Shown here piece by piece: positions 1-7,809 of a stretch of 64,000 nucleotides of DNA. The stretch spans positions 62,001-126,000 of the forward strand of contig CAVOJD010000009.1 of assembly GCA_963696075.1 (NCBI GenBank), in the 5' to 3' direction. This DNA comes from CAJQQK01 sp963696075 (lineage in GTDB: Bacteria > Pseudomonadota > Alphaproteobacteria > Rhizobiales > Hyphomicrobiaceae). The first letter of the stretch is position 1. The number at the start of each line of letters is the position of its first letter. The notes below the pieces were generated by a model. It did not search any database. It was not told where the DNA came from and saw nothing but the letters and a program-made list of their open reading frames with translations. The translations under genes were made by a program, and so were the position numbers.

Positions 1-528
1 TTCAAACAGCGCCCGCGCGCGTTCCACCGAGAAGGGCTGCTCGGTGAGGTTTTCGGGGTCCCATTCGCTGCGGTGGGCGTCAAAATAGTCGCCGCCGTAG
101 ACATGCAGAGCGCCGGTCAGTTTCGGGATCGGGTTGTGGACCGAATGAATGATGTCGCGGCCCATCGGGGCGATGTCGCCGGTGGTCATGGATTTTGCGC
201 CGGCGGCTTCGATGTGGCCGTCGGGATCGTCGGCGATGCGCCGCCAGAAGATGTTATCCTCCCGTCCCCCGTAGATGCCGATCACCGCCCACATGTCGTG
301 GTTATGGGGGAGGATGGTGATGTGCGGTTTCCAGACCAGATTGAGGATGGTGAGGTCATCTGAGCGGTAGATGGTTTGCATGTTCGGGCCGGCCGGCTCA
401 CCAAGCGTATTCAGGACGTCGCTTGGGTCGGAGAGTGCGCGCTTCATCAGTTCATGGACGGACTTGTGGGTCGGATCTTCCTTGACGGCGGCGCGGCAGT
501 CCTCGACGAAGGCCTCGAGTTTGAACAT
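1..528 (-). CDS. Cupin-fold metal-dependent enzyme (cysteine dioxygenase-like), partial
   Basis: The 176 visible residues begin at an ATG preceded by AAGGAGCGTAAG, a strong ribosome binding site, and the frame runs off the left edge, so the C-terminus is missing. The protein has a double-stranded beta-helix pattern: PHNHDMW at residues 74-80 gives a His-x-His metal pair, and a later stretch around residues 127-145 (DIIHSVHNP then LHVYGG) supplies further histidines. This resembles the cysteine-dioxygenase-like cupins (COG5553 type), predicted cytosolic iron enzymes. The substrate cannot be read from sequence. It is divergent from the aminotransferase gene to its right. Confidence 0.75.
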   Translation of the reverse strand, partial: MFKLEAFVEDCRAAVKEDPTHKSVHELMKRALSDPSDVLNTLGEPAGPNMQTIYRSDDLTILNLVWKPHITILPHNHDMWAVIGIYGGREDNIFWRRIADDPDGHIEAAGAKSMTTGDIAPMGRDIIHSVHNPIPKLTGALHVYGGDYFDAHRSEWDPENLTEQPFSVERARALFE

Positions 529-629
529 CTTACGCTCCTTGGAATTTCGTTCTTTCATTGTCTTATTTGGGAGAACGTTATTCGGTTCGACACGGAGCCG
601 CAACTCTCATTGCCATGATGGAAACAGCT

Positions 630-1556
630 ATGACCGACAAAGAGCGCCCGACGGCGCATGACGCCGAGGACGATCCACGCAACCGGGACATCAAGATCTT
701 CGTGAACGGCGGGCTGGTGCCGCGCGATCAGGCGGTGGTGTCGGTTTATGATTCCGGTTTCATGCTGGGCGATGGCATGTGGGAGGGGCTCAGGCTCTAT
801 GACGGGCGCTGGGCGTTTTTCGACGAGCATATGGACCGGCTGTTCGATAGTTGCCGGGCGGTGTCGCTGGATATCGGGATGTCGCGGGAGGAGATCGCGG
901 CGGCGCTGGCGATGACGGCCGAGGCCAACGGGATGACCAGCGATGCGCACTGCCGGCTGATGGTGACGCGGGGCGTGAAGGTTCGCCCGTTCCAGCATCC
1001 GACGCTGTCGCGTTCAGGGCCGACGGTGGTTATCATCATGGAGCATTCGAAGCCTGTCGACCGGATGGAGGGGGCAGGGATACGCCTTGCCACGGTGCCG
1101 CAGGTGAGGGGTCTGCCGCATGCGCAGGACGCCAAGTTCAACTCGCACTCGAAATTGAACTGTGTGATTGCGTGCCTGCAGGCGGAGGCAGCGGGGGCGG
1201 ACGAGGCGCTGATGCTCGACCCGCATGGCTTCGTCAACACCACCAACTCGTGCAACTTCTTCATCGTGCGCCGCGGCGAGGTTTGGACGTCGACGGGGGA
1301 TTACTGCATGAACGGGGTGACGCGGGCCAAGGTGATCGAGGTGTGCCGGGCCAATGCGATCCCGGTCTTCGAGAAGAATTATTCGCTCTATGAGGCCTAT
1401 GGAGCGGAGGAGGCTTTTCTCACCGGCACGTTCGGGGCGCAGACGCCGGTTGCGTCGATTGACGGCAAGGTGATCGGTGAGGGCAAGGCGGGGGCGATGA
1501 CCCGGCGCATCCGGGCGCTTTATGAAGATCTCGTCAGGGCAGAGACGTCGCGCTAG
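630..1556 (+). CDS. Aminotransferase class IV (branched-chain / D-amino-acid aminotransferase-like)
   Basis: A PLP fold-type IV aminotransferase of 308 residues. Visible features are the N-terminal FVNGGLVP and DSGFMLGDGMWEG segments, the HSKLN stretch carrying the likely Schiff-base lysine, the EALMLD..GFVNTTNSCNFF region and the GVTR phosphate-binding motif. Family members transfer amino groups between branched-chain or D-amino acids and 2-oxo acids, or act as 4-amino-4-deoxychorismate lyase; I cannot choose between these. The ATG at 630 has GGA seven bases upstream; the ATG at 615 is a possible alternative. It converges on the DUF1737 gene. Confidence 0.85.
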   Translation: MTDKERPTAHDAEDDPRNRDIKIFVNGGLVPRDQAVVSVYDSGFMLGDGMWEGLRLYDGRWAFFDEHMDRLFDSCRAVSLDIGMSREEIAAALAMTAEANGMTSDAHCRLMVTRGVKVRPFQHPTLSRSGPTVVIIMEHSKPVDRMEGAGIRLATVPQVRGLPHAQDAKFNSHSKLNCVIACLQAEAAGADEALMLDPHGFVNTTNSCNFFIVRRGEVWTSTGDYCMNGVTRAKVIEVCRANAIPVFEKNYSLYEAYGAEEAFLTGTFGAQTPVASIDGKVIGEGKAGAMTRRIRALYEDLVRAETSR

Positions 1557-1616
1557 AGGCGGTTTTTCGCGCGCAACGTGACGCGGCGACTGTCTTCAGG
1601 TGAGCGCAATCATATC

Positions 1617-1644
1617 GCGCGGGGCGTCAGGCGTCGCCCCGCGC
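1617..1644. terminator. Possible bidirectional terminator hairpin
   Basis: A perfect 10-bp stem, GCGCGGGGCG with CGCCCCGCGC, and an 8-nt loop lies between the convergent aminotransferase and DUF1737 genes. There is only a short T tract, so termination efficiency is uncertain. Confidence 0.4.
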
Positions 1645-1677
1645 CGGTTTCATCGGGTGTTCGCCATCCGGCCCAGG

Positions 1678-1884
1678 CTAAAGCTCGCCGAGTTTCATCG
1701 AGGGGTCGTAGGTCTTATCCAGCATGTCCTTGACGACGGCCTGGGCGCAGACGGGTTGGCCTTTGGCGGTGTCGAAGCTGATCGCGGGCGAGCCGTGCAG
1801 TTCCCAGCCGGCGGCGAGGGCGGCGCTGACTTTGTGACAGAACGCAGTGTCGTCCGTTCCGGTCAGGAGGCGGTAGACCTTCAT
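1678..1884 (-). CDS. DUF1737 domain-containing protein
   Basis: A 68-residue cytosolic protein matching the small DUF1737 family across its length: it opens with MKVYRLLTG, continues with FCHKVSAALAAGWELHGSP, and ends with a segment containing CAQAVVKDML. The function of the family is unknown. It lies directly downstream of, and on the same strand as, the YtoQ-family gene (35-bp gap), so the two are probably co-transcribed. Confidence 0.8.
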   Translation of the reverse strand: MKVYRLLTGTDDTAFCHKVSAALAAGWELHGSPAISFDTAKGQPVCAQAVVKDMLDKTYDPSMKLGEL

Positions 1885-1919
1885 GTGATGGTGATCCTAT
1901 GGGTCGGTCGGCTTGCCGG

Positions 1920-2408
1920 TTATTCGGCTGCCGCGCGCGAGCCAACGTCGAGCTCGCCGCGGATCACATAGCGTAGGATATCGATGATCTCGTCAACCGT
2001 TTCAGTGACGGCGAGGGCGGCGGCGTCGACTTCCTTCAGGGCGTGGGCGTGTTCGGGCTGGTGCTGGATGATGAGCGGCTTGCCGAGAGCTGCGGCATAG
2101 CCCGCATCGAATGCAGCGTTCCATTGCTTGTACTTCTCGCCGAAGCGGACGATGACGATATCGGCCTTCTCGATCAGGGTCCGGGTCCGGATTGCATTGA
2201 TGTTGGCGCCCTTGTTGTCGTGCCAGAATTTATTCGGCTCGGGCCCCAGGATCTCGACGCCGCAATCGTCGGAATAGGCGTGATTTGTGATCGGCGCGGA
2301 GAAGACGATCGGAAGGGCAAGGTCGAACGCCTTGACCTCGATCTGCTCGCGCCAGTCGGTGTGGATCTCGCCGGAAAGATAAATCCGCCATGTATCGTTG
2401 GCCGCCAT
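1920..2408 (-). CDS. YtoQ family protein (nucleoside 2-deoxyribosyltransferase-like)
   Basis: 162 residues. The N-terminus RIYLSGEIHTDWREQI is typical of the YtoQ family, which shares the nucleoside 2-deoxyribosyltransferase/TIR-like flavodoxin fold. A later block, EKADIVIVRFGEKYKQWNAA, contains the buried strand and acidic residues conserved in this superfamily. Whether it hydrolyses or transfers nucleosides is not established. It sits between an SDR oxidoreductase gene upstream (38-bp gap) and DUF1737 downstream, all on the minus strand, suggesting a three-gene unit. Confidence 0.8.
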   Translation of the reverse strand: MAANDTWRIYLSGEIHTDWREQIEVKAFDLALPIVFSAPITNHAYSDDCGVEILGPEPNKFWHDNKGANINAIRTRTLIEKADIVIVRFGEKYKQWNAAFDAGYAAALGKPLIIQHQPEHAHALKEVDAAALAVTETVDEIIDILRYVIRGELDVGSRAAAE

Positions 2409-2445
2409 GGGTCGGGTCTCCTGTCAGGTTTCTCAGGACGTTGGG

Positions 2446-3192
2446 TCAGCGCGCGCCGGCAACGTCGATGGAGCTGTCGGTGACATAGCTCGCCTCGGGG
2501 GAAAGAAGCCAGATCACGACTTCGGCGACTTCGTGGGCGGTGCCGGCGCGGCCCATGGGGACCATGGGCAGGAGGTTGTTGATGCGGGACATGTCGCCGG
2601 TGCCGTCATGGATTTCGGTTTCAATCAGGCCGGGACGGACGGCGTTGACGCGGATGCCTTGGCCTGCGACCTCGGTTGCAAGGCCATGGGTGAAGGTCTC
2701 GATCGCGCCTTTGGAGGCGGCATAGGCGAGGAGTGCGCCGCCGCCGCCGAGGCGGGCTGCCGCTGATGACATGTTGACGATGGCGCCACCCTTGCCGCCG
2801 GTTGCCGTCGACATGCGCTTGACGGCTTCGCGGGCGCAGAGGAATTGGCTCGTCACGTTGATGCGGAGCTGTTCGTTGACGGTGTCGACGTCGATCTCGG
2901 TGATCTTGCAGTTCTTGTGGATGATGCCGGCGTTGTTGAAGAGGGCGGTGACGGGCCCGAGCTTCGCGTCCGTTTCGGTGAAGAGACGGCGGGCGCCTTC
3001 GTCCGTCGCAACGTCGGCCTGAATGGCGAGCGCGGTGCCGCCGGCGGCGCGGATCTGTTCGCACACGGCTTCGGCGCGGTCCGGACTGGCGTTGTAGTTT
3101 ACGGCGACGGCGTAACCCTTCTGGGCGCCAAGGATCGCGGTGGCGGCGCCAATACCACGGCTGGCGCCGGTGACGACCAGGACTTCTGGCAT
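2446..3192 (-). CDS. SDR family oxidoreductase
   Basis: A classical short-chain dehydrogenase/reductase of 248 residues, the usual length. It has the N-terminal nucleotide-binding motif TGASRGIGAA (residues 8-17), the NNAG motif, a catalytic Ser in NMSSAAA, and the YAASK catalytic Tyr/Lys. The C-terminal VTDSSIDVAGAR tail is common in 3-oxoacyl-ACP-reductase-like and glucose-dehydrogenase-like SDRs. Basic residues after the first strand region would favour NADP(H), but cofactor and substrate are inference. It heads the minus-strand group with YtoQ and DUF1737. Confidence 0.85.
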   Translation of the reverse strand: MPEVLVVTGASRGIGAATAILGAQKGYAVAVNYNASPDRAEAVCEQIRAAGGTALAIQADVATDEGARRLFTETDAKLGPVTALFNNAGIIHKNCKITEIDVDTVNEQLRINVTSQFLCAREAVKRMSTATGGKGGAIVNMSSAAARLGGGGALLAYAASKGAIETFTHGLATEVAGQGIRVNAVRPGLIETEIHDGTGDMSRINNLLPMVPMGRAGTAHEVAEVVIWLLSPEASYVTDSSIDVAGAR

Positions 3193-3304
3193 CTCGTTTC
3201 CCCTCGGAAGTTCAGGTGGTTTCTGGTTTCAGCCGCGCACATTAGAGGCTCGGCGGGTGAAAGGGAACCATCCAGGGAGAGGGCGGTCAGCCTTCGCGGA
3301 TCGG

Positions 3305-3955
3305 TCAGGAAATCCGCGGGCAGGCGAGGGTGTGGCGCAGGGCTGCCTTGAGTTCGTCGAGGCTGTTGACCGAGGTGTAGGTGCCGCCGGTGGCTTTGGC
3401 CATGCAGGCAACGTTGCCCTCGGCGATGGCGTGAAGATAGAAGCCGATGACGTGGACCTTCACGTTCTTCATGGTCTGGGCGATGTGCTGGCCGGCGGCG
3501 CAGGGATCATAGCCGCAGTTTTCGCGGCCGTCCGTGACGAGGACGACGGTGCCGGGCTTGCCGGTATCCTTCAAGGTGAGGGCTGCGAGCCAGACGGCTT
3601 CGGTGAGCGGGGTCGAGCCTGACGGGATGATGCTGGTCAACTCGCCGATGATCAGGTCGGCGCTGTTGGCCATCGGGGCAAAACGCAATGAGACGCCGCT
3701 GCAACCTTCGCCCTGCTGGCCGCCATAGGTGACGAGACCGGTGGCGCGGCTGCGGGTGAGTTCGGGAAGCACTTCGGTTGCAGCTTCGCGGGCCGTGTCG
3801 ATCTTGGGCAGTCCGTCGCGGGCAATCGACATCGAGCCGGAGGCGTCGAAGACGAGCATGGCCTCTTCCTGGCAGGCCAACGCCGGGGTCAGGCCAAGCA
3901 GGGCGGCAAGGAAGGTCGCGATAAGGCGGAAGAAGAAGCGTTTGGGCTCGGGCAT
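3305..3955 (-). CDS. Exported von Willebrand factor A (VWA) domain protein
   Basis: 216 residues starting at an ATG with GGAGAA upstream. A signal peptide (MPEPKRFFF basic part, then a hydrophobic stretch ending at ALA near residue 27) suggests export to the periplasm. The VWA domain follows at once: DASGSMS is the MIDAS metal-binding motif, with GSTPLTEA and VLVTDGRENCG completing it. Six cysteines fit a disulfide-bonded periplasmic protein. VWA domains bind protein ligands through a divalent cation; the partner here is unknown. A longer frame with an upstream start at 4048 exists but lacks a signal-like N-terminus. Confidence 0.8.
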   Translation of the reverse strand: MPEPKRFFFRLIATFLAALLGLTPALACQEEAMLVFDASGSMSIARDGLPKIDTAREAATEVLPELTRSRATGLVTYGGQQGEGCSGVSLRFAPMANSADLIIGELTSIIPSGSTPLTEAVWLAALTLKDTGKPGTVVLVTDGRENCGYDPCAAGQHIAQTMKNVKVHVIGFYLHAIAEGNVACMAKATGGTYTSVNSLDELKAALRHTLACPRIS

Positions 3956-4226
3956 TTGCAATTCTCCGTGACCTTTGGTCTTCGGTTCTCCGGTCGAGGG
4001 CCTGCCGGCGGGCGCATCACGTTGGGGGGCGGATGATGCTGTCCTCAATGACTTGTCTCATTCTATAACTTAAGACACCTTGAAGGCCGGTGCGCGGCTG
4101 AAAGGCGGCGAATTAGTGCACGAGCAGCCGGCTCAGGGCCAAAGGGAATGCAAGGTCCGGGCCTGAGGGCTGCGTGAAAGGCGCTGATTCGTTAACAAAC
4201 CACGAAATCTGGAGGAGATCACGGCC

Positions 4227-4634
4227 ATGGAACTTGGACGGCTGGACCATGTTAATGTTCGGACGGGAAATCTGGACGCTATGGTGGGGTGGTATGAGCA
4301 GGTGCTGGGCATGAAAAGTGGGAAGCGGCCCAATTTTCCATTCCCGGGCGCTTGGATGTATGTTGGCGATCAGGCGGCCGTCCACCTGATTGGCGTCGAT
4401 GGGGATCCGGGGGTTGGCTCGGAAGGCCTCTTGAAACTTGAGCACTTCGCGTTTCAGGCGACGGGGTTTACGGACATGGTCGCGCGGCTTGAAGCAGCGG
4501 AACAGCGCTATCAAGTGAATGCCGTTCCCGGTGCACCGATCGTGCAAATCAATATCTGGGATCCGGACGGCAATCACATTCACGTCGATTTCCAGTCCGC
4601 AGAAGTTCCCGCCGAGTACATCAAGGCGCGGTGA
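4227..4634 (+). CDS. VOC family (glyoxalase/bleomycin-resistance-like) protein
   Basis: 135 residues, one vicinal-oxygen-chelate domain made of two beta-alpha-beta-beta-beta units. It begins LDHVNVRTGNLDAMVGWYEQ, and the second half has LEHFAFQATGF and DPDGNHIHVDF, which supply the usual His/Glu-type metal ligands. The start has an excellent ribosome binding site, GGAGGAGATCACGGCC. VOC enzymes range from glyoxalases to dioxygenases and isomerases; the substrate cannot be assigned. It is followed after 63 bp by the GNAT-nitrilase fusion on the same strand. Confidence 0.85.
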   Translation: MELGRLDHVNVRTGNLDAMVGWYEQVLGMKSGKRPNFPFPGAWMYVGDQAAVHLIGVDGDPGVGSEGLLKLEHFAFQATGFTDMVARLEAAEQRYQVNAVPGAPIVQINIWDPDGNHIHVDFQSAEVPAEYIKAR

Positions 4635-4697
4635 TGCCCGCGTCTGCCTGGTTTGCTTGGCGGATTGCATCACACTTTCACGGCAGCAGGGGCATTG

Positions 4698-6338
4698 ATG
4701 GACTTCGGTGACAAGAAGGCGGCGGCGACGGCGTCTCGAGACGGGCGTGGGAAGGGCGTTGTGGAAGCCAAGACGCGCAGCCGGTCGCGGCTGATCGTTC
4801 GGCGCGCGAAGCGGAGCGATATCGATGCGCTGGCGGAGCTGTCCAACCGCGTCTATGAGCCGGACCCGGGACATTCCAAACGGTCGCTGCGCGCCCAGCT
4901 CAACAACTTTCCCGAAGGGCAGTTTGTTGCCGAATACGACGGCAAGATCGTCGGGCACTGCGCGACGTTCGTGATTTCGGAAAAGGTCGCGCTCACGGCG
5001 CACACCTGGGACGAGATTACGGGGCAGGGGACGGCGGCGCGCCATGACGATGATGGCGATGTGCTCTATGGCATGGAGGTGTCGGTCGACCCGCGCTACC
5101 GGCGGTTGCGGATTGGTCAACGGCTCTATGATGCGCGCAAGCAGTTGTGCCAGACGTGGGGTCTCAAAGGCATCGTGTTCGGCGGTCGGATGCCGGGCCT
5201 CGCGCGCCGGATGAAGAGTGTCGGTAGCGCTGAAAACTATGTCGAGGCGGTGGTCGAAAAGAAGATCAAGGACGCGGCGATCGGGTTTCATCTCGCCAAC
5301 GACTTCGAGGTCATTGGGGTCCTGCCGGGCTATGACGTGACCGACCGGCAATCGCTCGGCTATGCAACTCACATGTACTGGCACAACCCGCTCTACGACG
5401 AGGGCAATGACGCCAAGCGCGACAAGCATGCGCTCGACAAAAAGGACAGTGTCCGGGTCGCCACCGTTCAGTTCCAGATGCGCGGGATTTCAACCAAGGA
5501 AGAGTTCGAGCGTCAGGTCGAGTATTTCGTCGATGTTGCCTCCGACTACCGCTCCGACTTCGTGGTGTTCCCGGAACTCTTTACGCTGCAGCTCCTTTCG
5601 CTTGAGGAAAAGCCGCTGCCGCCGGACAAGGGCATTGAGCGGATTTCGGAATATACCGCCTGGTTCACCAAGATGATGGAACGGCTTGCGGTCAGCTATA
5701 ATGTCAACATCATCGGCGGGTCGCATCCAACGCGCGAGCCGGATGGCGACATCCAGAACATCTGTTATGTGTTCCTGCGCGATGGCTCGGTCCATCAACA
5801 AAAGAAGATCCACCCGACGCCGGACGAGCGGTATTGGTGGAACATCAAGGGTGGCAGCCGGGTCGATGCGATCGATACCGATTGCGGGCCGATCGGGGTG
5901 TTGATCTGCTATGATGCGGAGTTCCCCGAACTCACGCGCCAGCTTGCCGACCAGGGTGCGATGATTTTGTTCGTGCCGTTTTGTACGGATGAGCGGCGCG
6001 GCTATCTCAGGGTGCGGTATTGCGGGCATGCGCGGGCGATCGAGAACCAGATGTACGTTGTCCTCTCCGGTGTCGTTGGCAATCTGCCGAACGTCGAGAA
6101 CATGGACATCCACTACGCCGAGAGCTGCATCCTGACGCCGTGTGATTTCGCCTTCGCGCGCGATGGCGTTGCAGCCGACACGGCTGCCAACACCGAGACG
6201 ATCGCGTTCGCGGACCTGCGCCTTTCCGACCTCAGGGTCGCGCGCCAGTCGGGCACGACGCGCAACTTCTACGACCGCCGGTTCGATCTCTACCGGGTGG
6301 TGTGGAACGACGGACGCAACCGGCCGCTGAAGTGGTGA
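4698..6338 (+). CDS. Bifunctional GNAT acetyltransferase / carbon-nitrogen hydrolase fusion
   Basis: 546 residues in two domains. Residues about 30-215 are a GNAT acetyltransferase, with VSVDPRYRRLRIGQRLYDAR carrying the acetyl-CoA pyrophosphate-binding loop. Residues about 255-540 are a nitrilase-superfamily hydrolase with the Glu-Lys-Cys triad visible as FPELF, QQKKIHPT and LICYDAEFPE. The architecture is a recognised bacterial fusion of unknown substrate, presumably acting on amides and acyl-amines. The ATG at 4698 is preceded by AGGGG; a TTG at 4653 opens the same frame but adds no conserved sequence. Confidence 0.9.
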   Translation: MDFGDKKAAATASRDGRGKGVVEAKTRSRSRLIVRRAKRSDIDALAELSNRVYEPDPGHSKRSLRAQLNNFPEGQFVAEYDGKIVGHCATFVISEKVALTAHTWDEITGQGTAARHDDDGDVLYGMEVSVDPRYRRLRIGQRLYDARKQLCQTWGLKGIVFGGRMPGLARRMKSVGSAENYVEAVVEKKIKDAAIGFHLANDFEVIGVLPGYDVTDRQSLGYATHMYWHNPLYDEGNDAKRDKHALDKKDSVRVATVQFQMRGISTKEEFERQVEYFVDVASDYRSDFVVFPELFTLQLLSLEEKPLPPDKGIERISEYTAWFTKMMERLAVSYNVNIIGGSHPTREPDGDIQNICYVFLRDGSVHQQKKIHPTPDERYWWNIKGGSRVDAIDTDCGPIGVLICYDAEFPELTRQLADQGAMILFVPFCTDERRGYLRVRYCGHARAIENQMYVVLSGVVGNLPNVENMDIHYAESCILTPCDFAFARDGVAADTAANTETIAFADLRLSDLRVARQSGTTRNFYDRRFDLYRVVWNDGRNRPLKW

Positions 6339-6404
6339 GGGGGCGTGGGTTTTGTCGGCGTTTCGGCCGGTATTGATGCCGGGCGGGGACCGCTGGGGCA
6401 AACG

Positions 6405-6899
6405 ATGGATCGACCGATGCTCGAAAACGGATTGTTCGCCGTCGCTTTGCTGGGCTTGCTGCTCGCGGGCGCGATCTTCGGGTTCTTTTATGCCTGGGTG
6501 TGCTCGACGATGTGGGGGCTCGATCAGGCTGACCCCAGGGTCGCGATCGCGGCGATGCAGGCGATGAATGCGTCGGTGCGCAACGCGGTGTTCGCACCGG
6601 CCTTCTTTGCGACGCCGTGGGTGTTGATCGCGGCGGGGCTGATGGCGTGGGGTACGGGACGGGGGACGGCGGCGCTTGTTTTCATGCTCGCGGGGCTTGT
6701 TTATCTCGCCGGCGGACAAATCCTGACGATCATGGTCAATGTGCCGATGAATGAGGAATTGGCGAAGGTCGCCGTGCCGGAGGATCGTGCGGCGGCGGAG
6801 GCGATCTGGCAGGCGTATTCGCCGCGCTGGCAGACGTACAATCAGGCGCGGACGGTTGTTTCGGGCGTCACGCTAGCGCTTGCTGGTTGGGGCATGTAG
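6405..6899 (+). CDS. DUF1772-like integral membrane protein
   Basis: 164 residues with about four hydrophobic segments (near residues 10-33, 55-78, 85-108 and the C-terminus). The first begins NGLFAVALLGLLLAGAIFGF. The conserved-looking VNVPMNEELA loop and the following RWQTYNQART segment match the DUF1772 family of small membrane proteins, whose function is not known. The start at 6405 follows GGGGCAAACG; an in-frame start at 6345 is less likely. It lies 115 bp upstream of the selenoprotein gene on the same strand. Confidence 0.7.
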   Translation: MDRPMLENGLFAVALLGLLLAGAIFGFFYAWVCSTMWGLDQADPRVAIAAMQAMNASVRNAVFAPAFFATPWVLIAAGLMAWGTGRGTAALVFMLAGLVYLAGGQILTIMVNVPMNEELAKVAVPEDRAAAEAIWQAYSPRWQTYNQARTVVSGVTLALAGWGM

Positions 6900-7013
6900 C
6901 TGATCGGGCGCGCGTGATGGCTCGGCGGTCGGGCGTTCCATGTGGTTGCTTGCGGAGCGCGGCCGGATTTGAGAGGGTCGCGAGATCGAAGCAGACGAGA
7001 TGAGGTCGGCTAT

Positions 7014-7232
7014 ATGAAAATCGAGATCGAATATTGCGGATCCTGAGGGTATGAGCCAAGCGCCCGTGCGGCGCGTGATCTACTTCTCAAGCAACGGCCG
7101 GAGGCCGAGGTGGTGCTCGTGAAGTCGGGCGGGGGCGTTTTCGAAATCACGGTGGATGGCGAATTGCGCTACTCGAAGAAAGCCACCGGGGATTTTCCGA
7201 AGCCGGATCAGGTCAAGGCCTGTCTTGGGTGA
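7014..7232 (+). CDS. Selenoprotein, SelT/SelW/SelH (Rdx) family, in-frame TGA as selenocysteine
   Basis: Reading through one in-frame TGA (7044-7046, codon 11) gives 72 residues that match the thioredoxin-like Rdx family from end to end. The N-terminus is MKIEIEY, then C-G-S-U-G-Y-E-P (the CxxU redox motif at residues 8-11), and the C-terminal half has GGVFEITVDGELRYSKK and FPKPDQV, both hallmarks of the family. Homologues often carry CGPC at this position, so Sec replaces the second cysteine. GAGG lies nine bases before the ATG, and the stop is TGA at 7230. A hairpin at 7060-7074 fits a bacterial SECIS element. Standard callers would split or skip this gene. The alternative is a Cys codon turned to TGA by error. 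Confidence 0.8.
7060..7074 (+). promoter_or_regulatory. Candidate bacterial SECIS element
   Basis: GCGCC-CGTGC-GGCGC forms a perfect 5-bp stem with a 5-nt loop. The loop starts 18 nt after the in-frame TGA and has G as its second base followed by U. These values fall within the published bacterial SECIS pattern (loop about 16-37 nt from UGA, G in the first two loop bases). It lies inside the coding sequence, as expected for SelB-dependent decoding. Confidence 0.65.
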
Positions 7233-7258
7233 GCATCCTTGCAGACGTGGACATGCGT

Positions 7259-7291
7259 GCAAAAGGGCCGGGACGGCGCCGACCCTTTTGC
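7259..7291. terminator. Bidirectional rho-independent terminator
   Basis: GCAAAAGGG pairs with CCCTTTTGC, with a further short GC pairing inside, between the convergent selenoprotein and DUF4259 genes. The A/T-rich outer stem provides a T tract for both directions. Confidence 0.65.
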
Positions 7292-7316
7292 TGATCGTCC
7301 GATTGCGTGAGGCAGA

Positions 7317-7718
7317 TCAGCGGAGACGATCGAGCAGGTCTTCGACGTCGGCGACCCAGTTGTCGTAGTCGTCGCTTTCTTCCCAAAGCTCTTTCAGTTC
7401 GGAATCCGATTTGACGCGGGCAACGGCTTTGGCGGCCAGCGGCTGCAAGGCGTCGGCGTCGATGTCGTCGCTATAGCTGGCGAGTGCGGTTCGGGCTTCC
7501 TCGCTGAGGCGGGAGCGGTCGTCGCGCTTGATGGCTGCGACGATTTCGGCGGCGGCCAGGGCACAGCACGCTTCGTCTGCATCGATATAGGCATCGTTGT
7601 CTGCGTCGGCGACAACTTCAAGCGCGTCGAGGAGGGCATCGGCGCCCTCGCTCTCGAAGTCAGCCAGCCAATCGAGGCCGGTGTCGTTCTCGAACGTTTT
7701 CACGCCCCAGGCGCCCAT
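7317..7718 (-). CDS. DUF4259 domain-containing protein
   Basis: 133 residues, very acidic, almost entirely helical in character, with the family's N-terminal MGAWGVKTFENDTGLDWL signature. DUF4259 proteins are small cytosolic proteins of unknown function, sometimes found in toxin or immunity neighbourhoods; nothing here supports such a role. The C-terminal part (SELKELWEESDDYDNW) is also characteristic of the family. It is downstream of sseA on the same strand with a 91-bp gap. Confidence 0.8.
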   Translation of the reverse strand: MGAWGVKTFENDTGLDWLADFESEGADALLDALEVVADADNDAYIDADEACCALAAAEIVAAIKRDDRSRLSEEARTALASYSDDIDADALQPLAAKAVARVKSDSELKELWEESDDYDNWVADVEDLLDRLR

Positions 7719-7809
7719 CTACGTCTCCCTGTTTTGCGCGGGCCGGCGGCTTTCGTATTCCAGCGGCGGCGCGTGGTTCGTCTGGTTCTCCGCCAAGCGA
7801 AACCTGCGC

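Noticed and set aside
4113..5429. 438-residue reading frame on the minus strand
   Set aside because: It is antisense to the VOC gene and GNAT-nitrilase fusion and has Arg/Pro/His-rich composition without any family motif.
5490..6719. 409-residue minus-strand frame
   Set aside because: Antisense to the nitrilase domain; high Arg/His content is an effect of GC-rich third positions.
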